Origin: Haematobacter genomosp. 1
GTDB lineage: Bacteria > Pseudomonadota > Alphaproteobacteria > Rhodobacterales > Rhodobacteraceae
Assembly (NCBI RefSeq): GCF_002196855.1
Contig: NZ_NIPW01000015.1
Span: 62,001 to 126,000 of the forward strand
Length of the DNA stretch: 64,000 bases
Direction: 5' to 3'
Part shown: piece by piece, positions 44,359 to 53,471 of the stretch
How positions within the stretch are numbered: the stretch's first letter is position 1
Layout of the letters: every line of letters starts with the position of its first letter
Notes under the pieces: generated by a model
Told to the model about the DNA's origin: nothing
The model's database searches: none
The model's input: only the letters and a program-made list of their open reading frames with translations
Position numbers and translations under genes: made by a program

Positions 44359-46437
44359 ATGCCTTATTCACTTGGGATCGATATTGGCGGAACCTTCACG
44401 GACCTCGTGCTTTTCGAGCCGCAGAAGGGGGTTCAGCACAACCTCAAGGTCCTCACCACACCGGACCGCCCCTCCGAGGCGGTGATCCGGGGCGCAGAGC
44501 GCATCATCCGGCGCGAAGGCGTCGATCCGGCAGAAGTCAATCGCGTCGTCCACGCCACGACCCTGTTCACCAACGCCCTGATCGAGCGAAAGGGCGCCGT
44601 GACAGCGCTGCTGACGACCGAAGGTTTCCGCGATGTTCTGGAGATCGGCCGCGAGCGGAAATTCGAACTTTACGATATCTTCATCGAGATGCCGCGGTCC
44701 CTCGTCCCCCGCACCCTGCGTGCCGAGGTGAGGGAACGCATGACCCCGCGCGGCGAGGTGGAAACGCCCCTCGACATGGAGAGCCTGAAGGCGGCGGTGG
44801 AAAGCCTTGTCACGCAAGGGGCCACGTCGATCGCGATTTCCTTCCTTCACTCCTATGCGAACCCGGCGCATGAGGACGCGGCGGCAGAATTCATCCGCAC
44901 TGCCTATCCGGGCGTCTCCGTCACCACCTCCTTCGAGGTCGCACCCGAGATCCGCGAATACGAGCGGACCTCCACCGCCGTCGCCAATGCCTATGTCAAG
45001 CCGCTTGCAGGGGCCTATCTGACCGAACTCGAAACCCGGCTGAAGCAGATCGGCGTCACCGCGCCCCTGTTCCTCATGGTTTCGAGCGGAGGGCTGACCA
45101 ATATCGACGAAGCCCGGCGCAACCCGATCCAGCTCCTTGAATCCGGCCCCGCTGCCGGCGCGCTGTCGGCGGCGTTCTTTGGGGAGCGGTCGGACGTATC
45201 GCATGTGCTGGCCTTCGACATGGGCGGCACGACAGCGAAACTGTCCGTGGTCGATGAAGGAGAACCGCTGATCTCCTACAAGTTCGAGGCTGCCCGGACC
45301 CGGCGCTTCAAGGAAGGCTCCGGCCTGCCCATCAAGATCTCCACCATCGAACTGATCGAGATCGGTGCGGGCGGTGGCTCCATCGCCCATATCGACAAGA
45401 TGGGTCTCATGAAGGTCGGCCCGGAAAGCGCGAGTTCCAAACCCGGTCCGGCCTGCTACGGCCTGGGCGGCGAGCTTCCCACGGTGACCGATGCGAACCT
45501 CACGCTCGGCTATCTGAACCCCGACTTCTTTGCCGGTGGCACGATGAGTGTTGACCCGGAGGCGGCCGCCTCGGCGCTTGGATCGCTCTCCGGTGCCACG
45601 GGGCTTTCCGTTCCCGAACTGGCCTGGGGCGTGCATGACATCGTGAACGAGAACATGGCCAGCGCCGCACGTGTGCACATCGCCGAACGCGGCAAGGACA
45701 CGCGGCGCTATGCGCTCGTCACCACGGGCGGCGGCGGTCCGCTGCACGGCTATCAGGTGGCGCGGAAGCTGGGCCTCGGCCGGTTGGTCTGCCCACCGGG
45801 CGCGGGCGTGGCCTCGGCGCTTGGCCTGCTGATCGCCCCCGCGCGGGTGGATCGGGTGGCGACAGTCGCCCGGCCCGTGGCCGAGGTGGACTGGTCCGCC
45901 CTCGAGATGACCTTCGAGCGGCTGGAAGCAGAAAGCCGCGCGGTTGTCACGGAGACCGTACCGCAGGCGGAAGCGATCAGCGTGCGCCGGCTGGCCGACA
46001 TGCGCTACATCGGTCAGGGCTTCGAGCTGGTCGTGGAACTGCCGGAAGGCCCCTACTCCGCCGCCTCGATGGAGCCGGTGCTGGCCGCCTTCCGCGCGGC
46101 TTACAGGGAGGTGTTCACCCTGAACCCGCCCACCGACCGGATCGAGATCGTCAACGTCCGCATCACCGTCTCCGCCGAAACCGGCTCGGCGCGGATGGCA
46201 CGTCAGACCGATGGCGCCGATCCGGAAACAGCCGTGAAACAGCGCCGCCAGATCTATTTCCCCGAACTTCGCGACTTCACGGAAACCCCGGTCTATGACC
46301 GGATCATGCTGCCGGGCGGTATCGACATTCACGGCCCGGCGGTGATCGAGGAGCCGGAATCCACTCTCGTGGTGGGCCCCGAGGGCAGCTTCCGGGTGGA
46401 GCCCAACGGCAACATCGTCGTCACCATCGCCAACTGA
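44359..46437 (+). CDS. Hydantoinase/oxoprolinase family protein, subunit A (HyuA)
   Basis: A 692-residue HyuA-type subunit, ASKHA fold. N-terminal domain with LGIDIGGTFTDLVLFE (about residues 4-19) and a second nucleotide-binding block VLAFDMGGTTAKLSVVDE (about 284-301). With HyuB it hydrolyses ATP to open a lactam ring or carboxylate a substrate (hydantoinase, 5-oxoprolinase, acetone or acetophenone carboxylase types). Start MPYSLG is chosen to put the glycine-rich block at the normal distance; upstream ATGs add a low-complexity leader. Followed 23 bp later by HyuB. Confidence 0.92.
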   Translation: MPYSLGIDIGGTFTDLVLFEPQKGVQHNLKVLTTPDRPSEAVIRGAERIIRREGVDPAEVNRVVHATTLFTNALIERKGAVTALLTTEGFRDVLEIGRERKFELYDIFIEMPRSLVPRTLRAEVRERMTPRGEVETPLDMESLKAAVESLVTQGATSIAISFLHSYANPAHEDAAAEFIRTAYPGVSVTTSFEVAPEIREYERTSTAVANAYVKPLAGAYLTELETRLKQIGVTAPLFLMVSSGGLTNIDEARRNPIQLLESGPAAGALSAAFFGERSDVSHVLAFDMGGTTAKLSVVDEGEPLISYKFEAARTRRFKEGSGLPIKISTIELIEIGAGGGSIAHIDKMGLMKVGPESASSKPGPACYGLGGELPTVTDANLTLGYLNPDFFAGGTMSVDPEAAASALGSLSGATGLSVPELAWGVHDIVNENMASAARVHIAERGKDTRRYALVTTGGGGPLHGYQVARKLGLGRLVCPPGAGVASALGLLIAPARVDRVATVARPVAEVDWSALEMTFERLEAESRAVVTETVPQAEAISVRRLADMRYIGQGFELVVELPEGPYSAASMEPVLAAFRAAYREVFTLNPPTDRIEIVNVRITVSAETGSARMARQTDGADPETAVKQRRQIYFPELRDFTETPVYDRIMLPGGIDIHGPAVIEEPESTLVVGPEGSFRVEPNGNIVVTIAN

Positions 46438-46460
46438 CGCTCAGGGACAGGAACAGCAAG

Positions 46461-48077
46461 ATGCTCATGCAAACCCCTCGGTTCGACGCCGTCACACTCG
46501 AAGTGATCTGGACCCGGCTGGTCTCCGTGGTCGATGAGGCAGCGGCAGCGCTGGTGCGCAGCTCCTTCTCCACGCTTGTGCGGGAATCCTACGATTTCTC
46601 CTGCATCATCACCGATCCGAAGGGCCGGTGTCTGGGACAGGCAACCGACTCCATCCCCTCCTTCATCGGCACGCTGCCGAAGACGGTGCGGCATTTCCTC
46701 GACCATTTCCCGGCGGAGACGCTGAACCCGGGCGACGTGCTCATCACCAACGACCCGTGGATGGGCACCGGCCACCTGCCGGATCTCACCGTGGTGAAGC
46801 CGATCTTCCTGAACGGCAAGCTGACCGGCTTTGCCGCCTCCACCACGCATTCGCCCGACATGGGCGGGCGCACAGGCACCTCCGACATCCGCGACGTGTT
46901 CGAAGAAGGTTTTCAGGTGCCGATGCTGAAGCTGATCGACGCAGGGAAGGTCGACCAGACCTTCATCGCGCTGCTGCGCAAGAACGTCCGCGTTCCCGAT
47001 CAGGTGGTGGGCGATCTCTGGGCGCAGGTCTCTGCACTGGAGTTGATGGAAAAGCGGCTCTTTGCCCTCATGGACGACTACCAGCTCACCGAACTCGTGA
47101 GTCTCGCCGACGAGATTCTTGATCGGTCGGAGGCCGCCATGCGGGACGCCATCCGCAGGTTCCCGGACGGTGAATACGACTACGAACTGAACACCGACGG
47201 TGTGGTGGAGCCGCTGACCATCCGGATCAAGGTCAAGGTGCAGGGCGACAGCGTGCTGGTGGATTACGACGGCACCTCCCCCCAGGTGGACCGGGCGGTG
47301 AACGTCGCGCTCTGCTACACCTATGCCCAGACGGTTTACGGGCTGAAATGCATCCTGGCGCCCGACATGCCCAACAACGATGGTGCGCTGCGCCCGATCG
47401 AAGTGGTGGCGCCGGAGGGATCGATCCTGAACCATCGCTACCCCGCCTCCGGCCAGACGCGAACGCTAACCGGGCATTTCCTGCCGTTCGCCGTGTTCGG
47501 CGCGCTGGCGAAGGCCGATCCCACCCGCGTCGCCGCCGGCCCCGGTTCGCCGCTTTGGAGCCTTCAGGCCACCGGTGTCACACCCACGGGTGAAACTTAT
47601 GTGAACAAGTTCTTCTTCAACGGTGGCACAGGCGGCACGGATCAGCGCGACGGCTACAACGTGCTGAGCTGGCCCTCCAACATCTCCTGCGTGCCGGTAG
47701 AGATGATGGAGCAGCAGTCGAACTTCCGCGTGCAGCACAAGCGCTTCCGCATCGGCTCCGGTGGCGAAGGGCGGCATCGCGGCGGGCTGGGGCAGGAGAC
47801 GCTGCTGGAATACCGCTCGGATCTGCCGGTCGTGGTCGGTTTCCACGCCGAGCGGACCGTGGTACCCCCGCCAGGAATCGCGGGCGGCGACCATGGGCAG
47901 CCGGGGGTTCTGGAGATCAACGACCGGGCGCTGACGCCGAACGAGCAAAAGGTGCAGCATGTCATCCGCAAGGGCGACCGCATCCATATGCGGACGCCGG
48001 GTGGCGCCGGTTTCGGGACGGCGGCGGAACGCGATCCGGCGGCGGTCGAAGCTGACCGTGCCGCTGGCTACATCTGA
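46461..48077 (+). CDS. Hydantoinase/oxoprolinase family protein, subunit B (HyuB)
   Basis: A 538-residue HyuB-type subunit: N-terminal LEVIWTRLVSVVDEAAAALVRSSFS, metal-binding block ITNDPWMGTGHLPD (about residues 95-108) and the C-terminal RTPGGAGFG. It partners HyuA to form the alpha-beta ATP-dependent lactamase or carboxylase. Spacing from the next gene is 12 bp, so the CoxG-like protein is co-transcribed. Confidence 0.93.
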   Translation: MLMQTPRFDAVTLEVIWTRLVSVVDEAAAALVRSSFSTLVRESYDFSCIITDPKGRCLGQATDSIPSFIGTLPKTVRHFLDHFPAETLNPGDVLITNDPWMGTGHLPDLTVVKPIFLNGKLTGFAASTTHSPDMGGRTGTSDIRDVFEEGFQVPMLKLIDAGKVDQTFIALLRKNVRVPDQVVGDLWAQVSALELMEKRLFALMDDYQLTELVSLADEILDRSEAAMRDAIRRFPDGEYDYELNTDGVVEPLTIRIKVKVQGDSVLVDYDGTSPQVDRAVNVALCYTYAQTVYGLKCILAPDMPNNDGALRPIEVVAPEGSILNHRYPASGQTRTLTGHFLPFAVFGALAKADPTRVAAGPGSPLWSLQATGVTPTGETYVNKFFFNGGTGGTDQRDGYNVLSWPSNISCVPVEMMEQQSNFRVQHKRFRIGSGGEGRHRGGLGQETLLEYRSDLPVVVGFHAERTVVPPPGIAGGDHGQPGVLEINDRALTPNEQKVQHVIRKGDRIHMRTPGGAGFGTAAERDPAAVEADRAAGYI

Positions 48078-48089
48078 GCGGAGGACGCG

Positions 48090-48536
48090 ATGAAACTCAC
48101 CGGCGAACAATTGATCCCCGCCTCCGTGGAAACGGTGTGGCAGATGATCAACGACCCCGAAGTGCTGAAGGCCTGCATTCCCGGCTGTGAAAGTCTCGAG
48201 CGCGGCGAGGATGACCGGCTGACGGCGACGGTCGCGCTCAAGGTCGGACCGGTCAAGGCGCGGTTCGCCGGTGACGTCACGCTGAGCGAGATCGATCCTC
48301 CGAACGGCTATCGCATCTTCGGCAAGGGATCGGGCGGCGTGGCGGGCTTTGCCGAAGGGGGCGCGGTCATAGCCTTGGCCCCCGTGGAGGGGGGTACGCT
48401 GCTCACCTACGATGCGGAAGCGAAGATCGGCGGCAAGCTTGCGCAGCTCGGCACCCGGCTGATCGACTCGACCGCCAAGAAACTCACGCTCCAGTTCTTC
48501 GATGCCCTGAACCAGAGGATCACCGAGACCGTCTGA
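48090..48536 (+). CDS. CoxG-like SRPBCC protein
   Basis: A 148-residue CO dehydrogenase subunit G (CoxG) family protein with the START-like SRPBCC fold: SVETVWQMINDPEVLKACIPGCESLE at the start and TLLTYDAEAKIGGKLAQLG near 105-123. CoxG proteins recruit or assist molybdenum hydroxylases, so its presence after HyuB links this operon to CoxM and CoxS at 39823-41102. It lacks the longer membrane-anchoring tail seen in some CoxG proteins. Confidence 0.92.
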   Translation: MKLTGEQLIPASVETVWQMINDPEVLKACIPGCESLERGEDDRLTATVALKVGPVKARFAGDVTLSEIDPPNGYRIFGKGSGGVAGFAEGGAVIALAPVEGGTLLTYDAEAKIGGKLAQLGTRLIDSTAKKLTLQFFDALNQRITETV

Positions 48537-48539
48537 CTG

Positions 48540-49277
48540 GGTTACGGACACACCCGAGCGCCAGCCTATCCTCGCCGATGGGAGGGTGCCTGCGGGGAGG
48601 AAGCTGGTTGCCTGTCTCCCGAAACGGGTGGCGATGCGGCGGGACCTGCTTGAGTTTGCAGAAAACTCTCTCGATCAGGTTGCCGCGGCAGAGGTCGGAC
48701 AGGACTGTGCGGTGCGGGTGGCTGCGCCGCTGGAACACGGGCCTGTCCCCTTACCGCCACCCATGCGACCAGGCACGGCTGTCCGAGCCGCGATCGGCAA
48801 TCACGGGTGCCGGGCGGTGCGTCCGGCAATACCGGGGCCACTGTCCTGCCGGAGGCGTTACCAGGTGCGATACGGTCCGGCGTCACAGGCAGGCGGACGG
48901 GACGGGCCATTCTGATCGACAATGGCGTGGATCCTGCAACTTGGTCCGCCGTGAGAATGGCCAAGGGCATGATCCTCGGCCCTTTCCCACCGGCGACGAG
49001 CTGATGGGCGCGGACTCTCGAGGAACCCATCAACGCGACCGGCTGCGGTGCGCGCTGCGCTGGCTTCTCAAACACTTTCAGCCAGATACCGCACCTACTC
49101 CGGGGGTGAGGCGACCATAAACTATGGTAGCGGTCGGGAAGATCGCGCCGTAGCGCAGGATGTGGAATCCCGTTCACCACACGTCGGTTCCGAACTCAGG
49201 GCCTGCCTCTGGACGGCCTTCGGCAATAACGGCTCGACTCGCCGCCACTCGCCCTCGCTCAGATCACAGCGGGCCAT
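48540..49277 (-). pseudogene. Decayed IS5-family transposase
   Basis: Pieces of an IS5-type transposase in several minus-strand frames: N-terminal MARCDLSEGEWRRVEPLLP from 49277, then NGI followed by RRDLPDRY about 49150-49180, a middle piece SRVRAHQLVAGGKG, and the C-terminal NLIERVFCKLKQVPPHRHPF near 48630-48680. Frameshifts separate them, so no active enzyme is encoded. Terminal repeats were not identified. It lies between the CoxG gene and the DUF6525 gene. Confidence 0.75.
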
Positions 49278-49404
49278 GGAAACCCTGCCACCCGCTGCGG
49301 AAGTGAACAACGCCCCCCGGAAGAACCGGCACTTTGACATCGAATTCGACACCTTGCCGTCAGGAAGTGTCCCGGGAGCAAGCCACCCTTGAGCAGCCGC
49401 GATG

Positions 49405-49752
49405 TCAACTCTGGTGGCGGCCGCGGAATACCGGCCCCTTCCGTCGACCTGCAGGCAGCGCCTCCCCCGTCTCGTCGAGGCCAGCCGGTCGCGGATAGCT
49501 GCGGCCCCAGATCGTGAGACGGTCCCTTTCCAGCATCCTCCGCTCCGTCCGGTCGAGCCGTGCGCGGGCCGATCCTGCATCACCCTGCGCCTCGCGCAGC
49601 GCGCGCGACCACAGACGCAGCGCGGAATGGGGGCTCCACGGTAAAGCCGCCCCCGCGAGCCACGCCCTGAGTTCAGGCGGAAGCCCGTCGTAACGCTGCA
49701 TCGGGCACCGGCGGCGTCGGCACTTCAAGGAGGTGGCAAGGTTCTGCCCCAT
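49405..49752 (-). CDS. DUF6525 family protein
   Basis: A 115-residue small protein with the DUF6525 core (MQRYDGLPPELRAWLAGAALPWSPHSALRLW and the arginine-rich RARLDRTERRMLERD). The family is common in Rhodobacteraceae; function unknown. Start MGQNLA follows a GGAGGGA site. The basic C-terminus suggests nucleic-acid contact, but this is only a guess. It lies 91 bp downstream of the CobW gene on the same strand. Confidence 0.7.
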   Translation of the reverse strand: MGQNLATSLKCRRRRCPMQRYDGLPPELRAWLAGAALPWSPHSALRLWSRALREAQGDAGSARARLDRTERRMLERDRLTIWGRSYPRPAGLDETGEALPAGRRKGPVFRGRHQS

Positions 49753-49843
49753 CGTGGGATTCCCTCCCTCCGAGGCAGCAGGCCATGCGCTGCAAGGCCG
49801 GCACGGCATGCCTCTGGAGACTTGCGGTTGGCAGACAGACGGC

Positions 49844-51067
49844 TCAAGCCACGCGGCGCTGTTCCCATTGCGGGAACGGATCGGGCAACTGCTTCCACAA
49901 CTCCGGGGTAAAGTCCTGGGCATCGATCAACGCGGCGTCCAGGGCCGCCGTCAGCGCCTCCCGGTCCATGCCAGCGCCGATGAATACCAGTTCCTGCCGC
50001 CGGTCACCCCAAGGGTCCTGCCAGACCTTCGCCACCTCGGCGAGACTGTCAGGATGACCGGGCCAGCGGTCCCGCGGCACGGAGGCCCACCACCCGCCAA
50101 GCGGTGTCACGCTGGAGACGGCGCCGGCAAGACTGAACTCCACCGCCCAGTTCGGTCGGCTCGCAATCCAGAAATGCCCCTTCGCCCGGATCACGCCCGG
50201 CAGATCGCCGTTGAGAACGGCGTGAATCGCGCGCGGGTCGAATGGCCGCCTGGCCCGATAGACAAAGGAGGAAATCCCATATTCCTCCGTCTCCGGGACG
50301 TGGTTTTCGAACCCGTAAAGCTCCTTGGCCCAGAGCGGATGCTCATGCGCCCTGTCGAAGTCGAACCTCCCCGTGTCAAGGATGTCGTCAGCCGCCACCC
50401 GACTGAAATCCGTCTCTATCAGCCGCGCATCGGGGTTAAGGGCGCGGACGATCTTGCGGGCCAGACCCAGCAGGACCGGGCCCGCGGCGGTGACCTTGTT
50501 CAGGATGATGACATCGGCGAATTCGATCTGGTCGGTCAGCAGGTTGACCAGCGTGCGCTCATCCTCCGCTCCGAGGCTCTCGCCGCGATCGGCAATGAAG
50601 TCGTGGCTGGAGAAATCCCGGGTCAGGTTCACCGCATCAACCACGGTCACCATCGTGTCGAGGCGGGCGATGTCCGACAGACTTTCGCCCCCTGCATCGC
50701 GGAAATCGAAGGTCGCGGCTACGGGGAGCGGCTCTGCGATCCCGGTGGATTCAATGAGCAGATAGTCGAAGCGACCCTCCTCGGCGAGACGCCGCACCTC
50801 AAGCAGCAGATCGTCGCGCAGGGTGCAGCAGATGCAGCCGTTCGTCATCTCCACCAGCTTCTCCTCCGCCCGCGACAGTTCGGTTCCACCGCGCACGAGA
50901 TCGGCGTCGATATTCACCTCCGACATGTCGTTGACGATCACCGCGACGCGACGGCCCTCGCGATTGTTCAGAACATGGTTGAGAAGGGTCGTCTTGCCTG
51001 CGCCCAGAAACCCTGAAAGTACAGTGACAGGCAGCCGGAGATCCGGGGCAAGGGGGCTGACGGTCAT
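49844..51067 (-). CDS. CobW/COG0523-family GTP-binding metallochaperone
   Basis: A 407-residue G3E GTPase. Walker A is GFLGAGKT (residues 19-26), the metal motif is CICC (Cys78, Cys80, Cys81), and the guanine specificity motif ILNKV occurs mid-protein; a CobW C-terminal domain follows. Many COG0523 proteins deliver zinc and are Zur-controlled. Start MTVSPL at 51067 is preferred over an ATG four codons upstream because GGAG lies before it. A palindromic site follows 14 bp upstream. The target metal is not certain. Confidence 0.9.
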   Translation of the reverse strand: MTVSPLAPDLRLPVTVLSGFLGAGKTTLLNHVLNNREGRRVAVIVNDMSEVNIDADLVRGGTELSRAEEKLVEMTNGCICCTLRDDLLLEVRRLAEEGRFDYLLIESTGIAEPLPVAATFDFRDAGGESLSDIARLDTMVTVVDAVNLTRDFSSHDFIADRGESLGAEDERTLVNLLTDQIEFADVIILNKVTAAGPVLLGLARKIVRALNPDARLIETDFSRVAADDILDTGRFDFDRAHEHPLWAKELYGFENHVPETEEYGISSFVYRARRPFDPRAIHAVLNGDLPGVIRAKGHFWIASRPNWAVEFSLAGAVSSVTPLGGWWASVPRDRWPGHPDSLAEVAKVWQDPWGDRRQELVFIGAGMDREALTAALDAALIDAQDFTPELWKQLPDPFPQWEQRRVA

Positions 51068-51081
51068 GGCACGCTCCATAT

Positions 51082-51104
51082 GTAATGTTATTACGTTTCA
51101 TTAC
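51082..51104. promoter_or_regulatory. Zur-like palindrome upstream of the CobW gene
   Basis: Arms GTAATG and CATTAC with an 11-bp AT-rich spacer (23 bp total), directly upstream of the start. GTAATGTTAT resembles a Zur half-site, but the inner part of the palindrome is imperfect. Control of the metallochaperone by a zinc sensor is therefore plausible only. Confidence 0.45.
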
Positions 51105-51301
51105 TGGATGGGTATTTCTGTCGCAACCCTTTTGTGAGACGCTGATCCGGTTTCGATGCCGACCTCCCGGTAGCCCCGATGCGTCCCACGGAAACCAGCG
51201 CGGCGCCCGCGTGCTTTAGAAAATGCGCAACTGACGACCGGGAGACGCAACCCGCAAACCGGCCGCAGATCGCTCCGGCAAGGGCCGGCAACCGGAAGGG
51301 T
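51105..51301. other. Spacer between LacI and CobW genes
   Basis: About 197 bp with no recognised gene; the AT-rich end near the CobW palindrome probably contains its promoter. Confidence 0.4.
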
Positions 51302-52306
51302 TCACCCCGCGAATACGGTGGCGCTGGAGCGGATGACCAGCTCCACCGGCAGGATCGTGTCGCTTTCCGCCTCCTCTGCGCCGCCAAGCTGATGAAGCAG
51401 GCGCTCCGCCGCCATGCGGCCAAGGGCGGTACGCGGCTGGCGGATCGTCGTCAGGGGCGGCGAGACATGTGACACCAGCTCGATATCGTCAAACCCGATG
51501 ATGGAAACCTGCTCCGGCACGCGAATGCCGTGGCGCTGAACCTCCGCCATGAAGCCGCATGCCATGGCGTCGGATGCGAGAAACAGACCGGTGGGCCGCA
51601 GATCAGCAGGTTGCGCGATCCAGGAGAGAGCCGCACGCCGCCCGGAGTCGAGCGAAAAATCCCCCGCATAGAGAGCATCTTCGGCAAGACTTAGCCCGCG
51701 CATCGCCAGCCGATCCCTCACACCGGCCAGCCGCGCCACGCTCAGCACGCTTTCCGGCGGGCCCGCGACATGGCCGATGCGCCGGTGCCCCAGATCGACG
51801 AGGTGGTCGATCGCCAGCCCCGCCGCGGCCCGGTTGTCGATCTTGACCCGCGGTGCGGCCAATCCGTTGATCCATTCGCAAGCCTCCACCACGGGAAGGC
51901 GGCCCGTCACGATTTCCGCAGGCAGGGTGCCGTCCAGAACGATCAGCCCGTCCGCCAGCGAAGGTTCGGCACAGTCGCGGAGCCGATCGGCACCGGCCGT
52001 CCATGTATCGACGATCAGCAGATTATAGCCCGCCGGACCCAGCACGGAGGCGATACCCGAGAGAATTTGGGAAAAGAACGGGTTGGCGAGATTTGGAACC
52101 AGCGCCACGATCGCGCCCGTCCGTCGGTGCCGCAGGTTGCGCGCGGCCTGATTGAGCCGGTAGCCCGTCGCCTCCACCGCATCCATGACAGCGGCCCGCG
52201 TCTCCGCGCTGACCAGCGCCGGGTTTGAGAGCGCCCGGCTGACGGTGGCCGTCGAGACGCCCGCTATCCGCGCGACATCGCCAATTCTCGGTCGCTCCCT
52301 GCTCAC
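51302..52306 (-). CDS. LacI-family transcriptional regulator of the sugar operon
   Basis: A 334-residue LacI protein. The DNA-binding part reads IGDVARIAGVSTATVSRALSNP (about residues 8-29), then hinge helix LNQAARNLRHRRT, then the periplasmic-binding-protein-like sensor domain. The GTG at 52306 is used because a GGGAG site lies upstream and the N-terminus then matches the family; an ATG 11 codons upstream lies in the operator region. It is divergent from the isomerase gene and its ABC operon, with two operator palindromes between. Confidence 0.93.
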   Translation of the reverse strand: MSRERPRIGDVARIAGVSTATVSRALSNPALVSAETRAAVMDAVEATGYRLNQAARNLRHRRTGAIVALVPNLANPFFSQILSGIASVLGPAGYNLLIVDTWTAGADRLRDCAEPSLADGLIVLDGTLPAEIVTGRLPVVEACEWINGLAAPRVKIDNRAAAGLAIDHLVDLGHRRIGHVAGPPESVLSVARLAGVRDRLAMRGLSLAEDALYAGDFSLDSGRRAALSWIAQPADLRPTGLFLASDAMACGFMAEVQRHGIRVPEQVSIIGFDDIELVSHVSPPLTTIRQPRTALGRMAAERLLHQLGGAEEAESDTILPVELVIRSSATVFAG

Positions 52307-52338
52307 CTTTTTCTCCCGCTTCCCTGTGATCAAAATCA

Positions 52339-52354
52339 TTGCAACCGATTACAT
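52339..52354. promoter_or_regulatory. LacI-type operator 1
   Basis: TTGCAACCGATTACAT, related to operator 2 at 52371 (13 of 16 bases alike). It lies between the LacI start and the plus-strand isomerase gene. Confidence 0.65.
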
Positions 52355-52370
52355 TGCATGTCTATGCTGA

Positions 52371-52386
52371 ATGCAATCGATTACAT
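52371..52386. promoter_or_regulatory. LacI-type operator 2
   Basis: ATGCAATCGATTACAT has the CG-centred palindrome TGnAATCGATTnCA expected for a LacI-family operator. It lies 26 bp upstream of the isomerase ATG and 32 bp from operator 1 (centre to centre). Confidence 0.72.
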
Positions 52387-52412
52387 CGTGCCGTCGCGGC
52401 GAGGGAGGAGCG

Positions 52413-53471
52413 ATGAGGACGATCAGGGGACCGGGTCTTTTTCTGGCGCAGTTCGCGGGGGATACCGCGCCGTTCGATGATCTTTTGCCGCTTGCGAAAT
52501 GGGCGGCGTCGCTCGGGTATGAGGGGGTGCAGATCCCGACCGGGGACCAACGGCTCTTCGATCTGGAGAGTGCTGCCGCTTCGCAGGATTACTGCGATGA
52601 CGTTGCGGGCAGCCTTGCCGAAGCGGGCATCGCGATTACCGAACTTTCCGCTCATGTGCAGGGTCAGCTGGTCGCCGTGCATCCGGCCTATGACATCTGC
52701 TTCGACGGCTTTGCGCCGCCGTCGCTCCGGGGCCTGCCCGCGGCGCGGACGGAATGGGCGGTGGATGAGGTCAAGCGGAGCCTGACGGCCTCGCGCCGCT
52801 TGGGGTTGCCCGCGATGGCCGCGTTTTCCGGGGCGCTCGCCTGGCCCTATCTCTATCCCTGGCCGCAGCGCCCTCCGGGGCTGGTGGAGGAGGCGTTCGA
52901 CGAACTGGCGCGCCGCTGGCGTCCGATCCTCGACCATGCGGAGGAAGAGGGCGTCGATATCTGCTTCGAAATCCACCCGGGCGAGGATTTGCATGACGGC
53001 GTCAGCTACGAGATGTTTCTTGAGCGCGTCGGCGGGCATCCGCGGGCCTGCCTGCTCTACGACCCCTCACACTTCGTGCTCCAGCACCTCGATTATCTGG
53101 AGTTCATAGATATCTATCATGAGCGCATTCGGATGTTTCACGTCAAGGACGCGGAACTCAACCCGACGGGGCGCCAGGGCGTCTATGGCGGCTATCAGCC
53201 GTGGCTGAAACGGGCGGGTCGCTTCCGCAGCCCCGGTGACGGACAGGTCGATTTCGGCGCTGTATTCTCCAAGCTCACCGAATATGATTTCGCAGGTTGG
53301 GCGGTGGTGGAGTGGGAGTGCTGTCTGAAACACCCCGAAGACGGCGCGCGCGAAGGCGCGGCCCTTGTCAAAGACCACATCATCCGGGTGACGGACCGCG
53401 CCTTCGACGATTTCGCCGATGCGGGAACAGGGCGGTCGGACAACCGCCGTCTGTTGGGGCTGGAGGAATGA
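52413..53471 (+). CDS. Sugar phosphate isomerase/epimerase (TIM barrel)
   Basis: A 352-residue xylose-isomerase-like TIM barrel. Metal-binding positions: Glu in ICFEIHPG, Asp and His in LLYDPSHF, His in MFHVKDAE, Glu in VVEWECC. Similar proteins act on sugars or inositol derivatives (ketose 3-epimerase or IolE/IolI-like). Start MRTIRG is preceded by GGGAGGAG; an in-frame ATG upstream lies within operator 2 and is not used. The next gene overlaps by 4 bp. Confidence 0.9.
   Translation: MRTIRGPGLFLAQFAGDTAPFDDLLPLAKWAASLGYEGVQIPTGDQRLFDLESAAASQDYCDDVAGSLAEAGIAITELSAHVQGQLVAVHPAYDICFDGFAPPSLRGLPAARTEWAVDEVKRSLTASRRLGLPAMAAFSGALAWPYLYPWPQRPPGLVEEAFDELARRWRPILDHAEEEGVDICFEIHPGEDLHDGVSYEMFLERVGGHPRACLLYDPSHFVLQHLDYLEFIDIYHERIRMFHVKDAELNPTGRQGVYGGYQPWLKRAGRFRSPGDGQVDFGAVFSKLTEYDFAGWAVVEWECCLKHPEDGAREGAALVKDHIIRVTDRAFDDFADAGTGRSDNRRLLGLEE

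Noticed and set aside
44368-46332. 654-codon minus-strand open frame opposite HyuA
   Set aside because: No recognisable domains, and it is antisense to an intact HyuA with all motifs.
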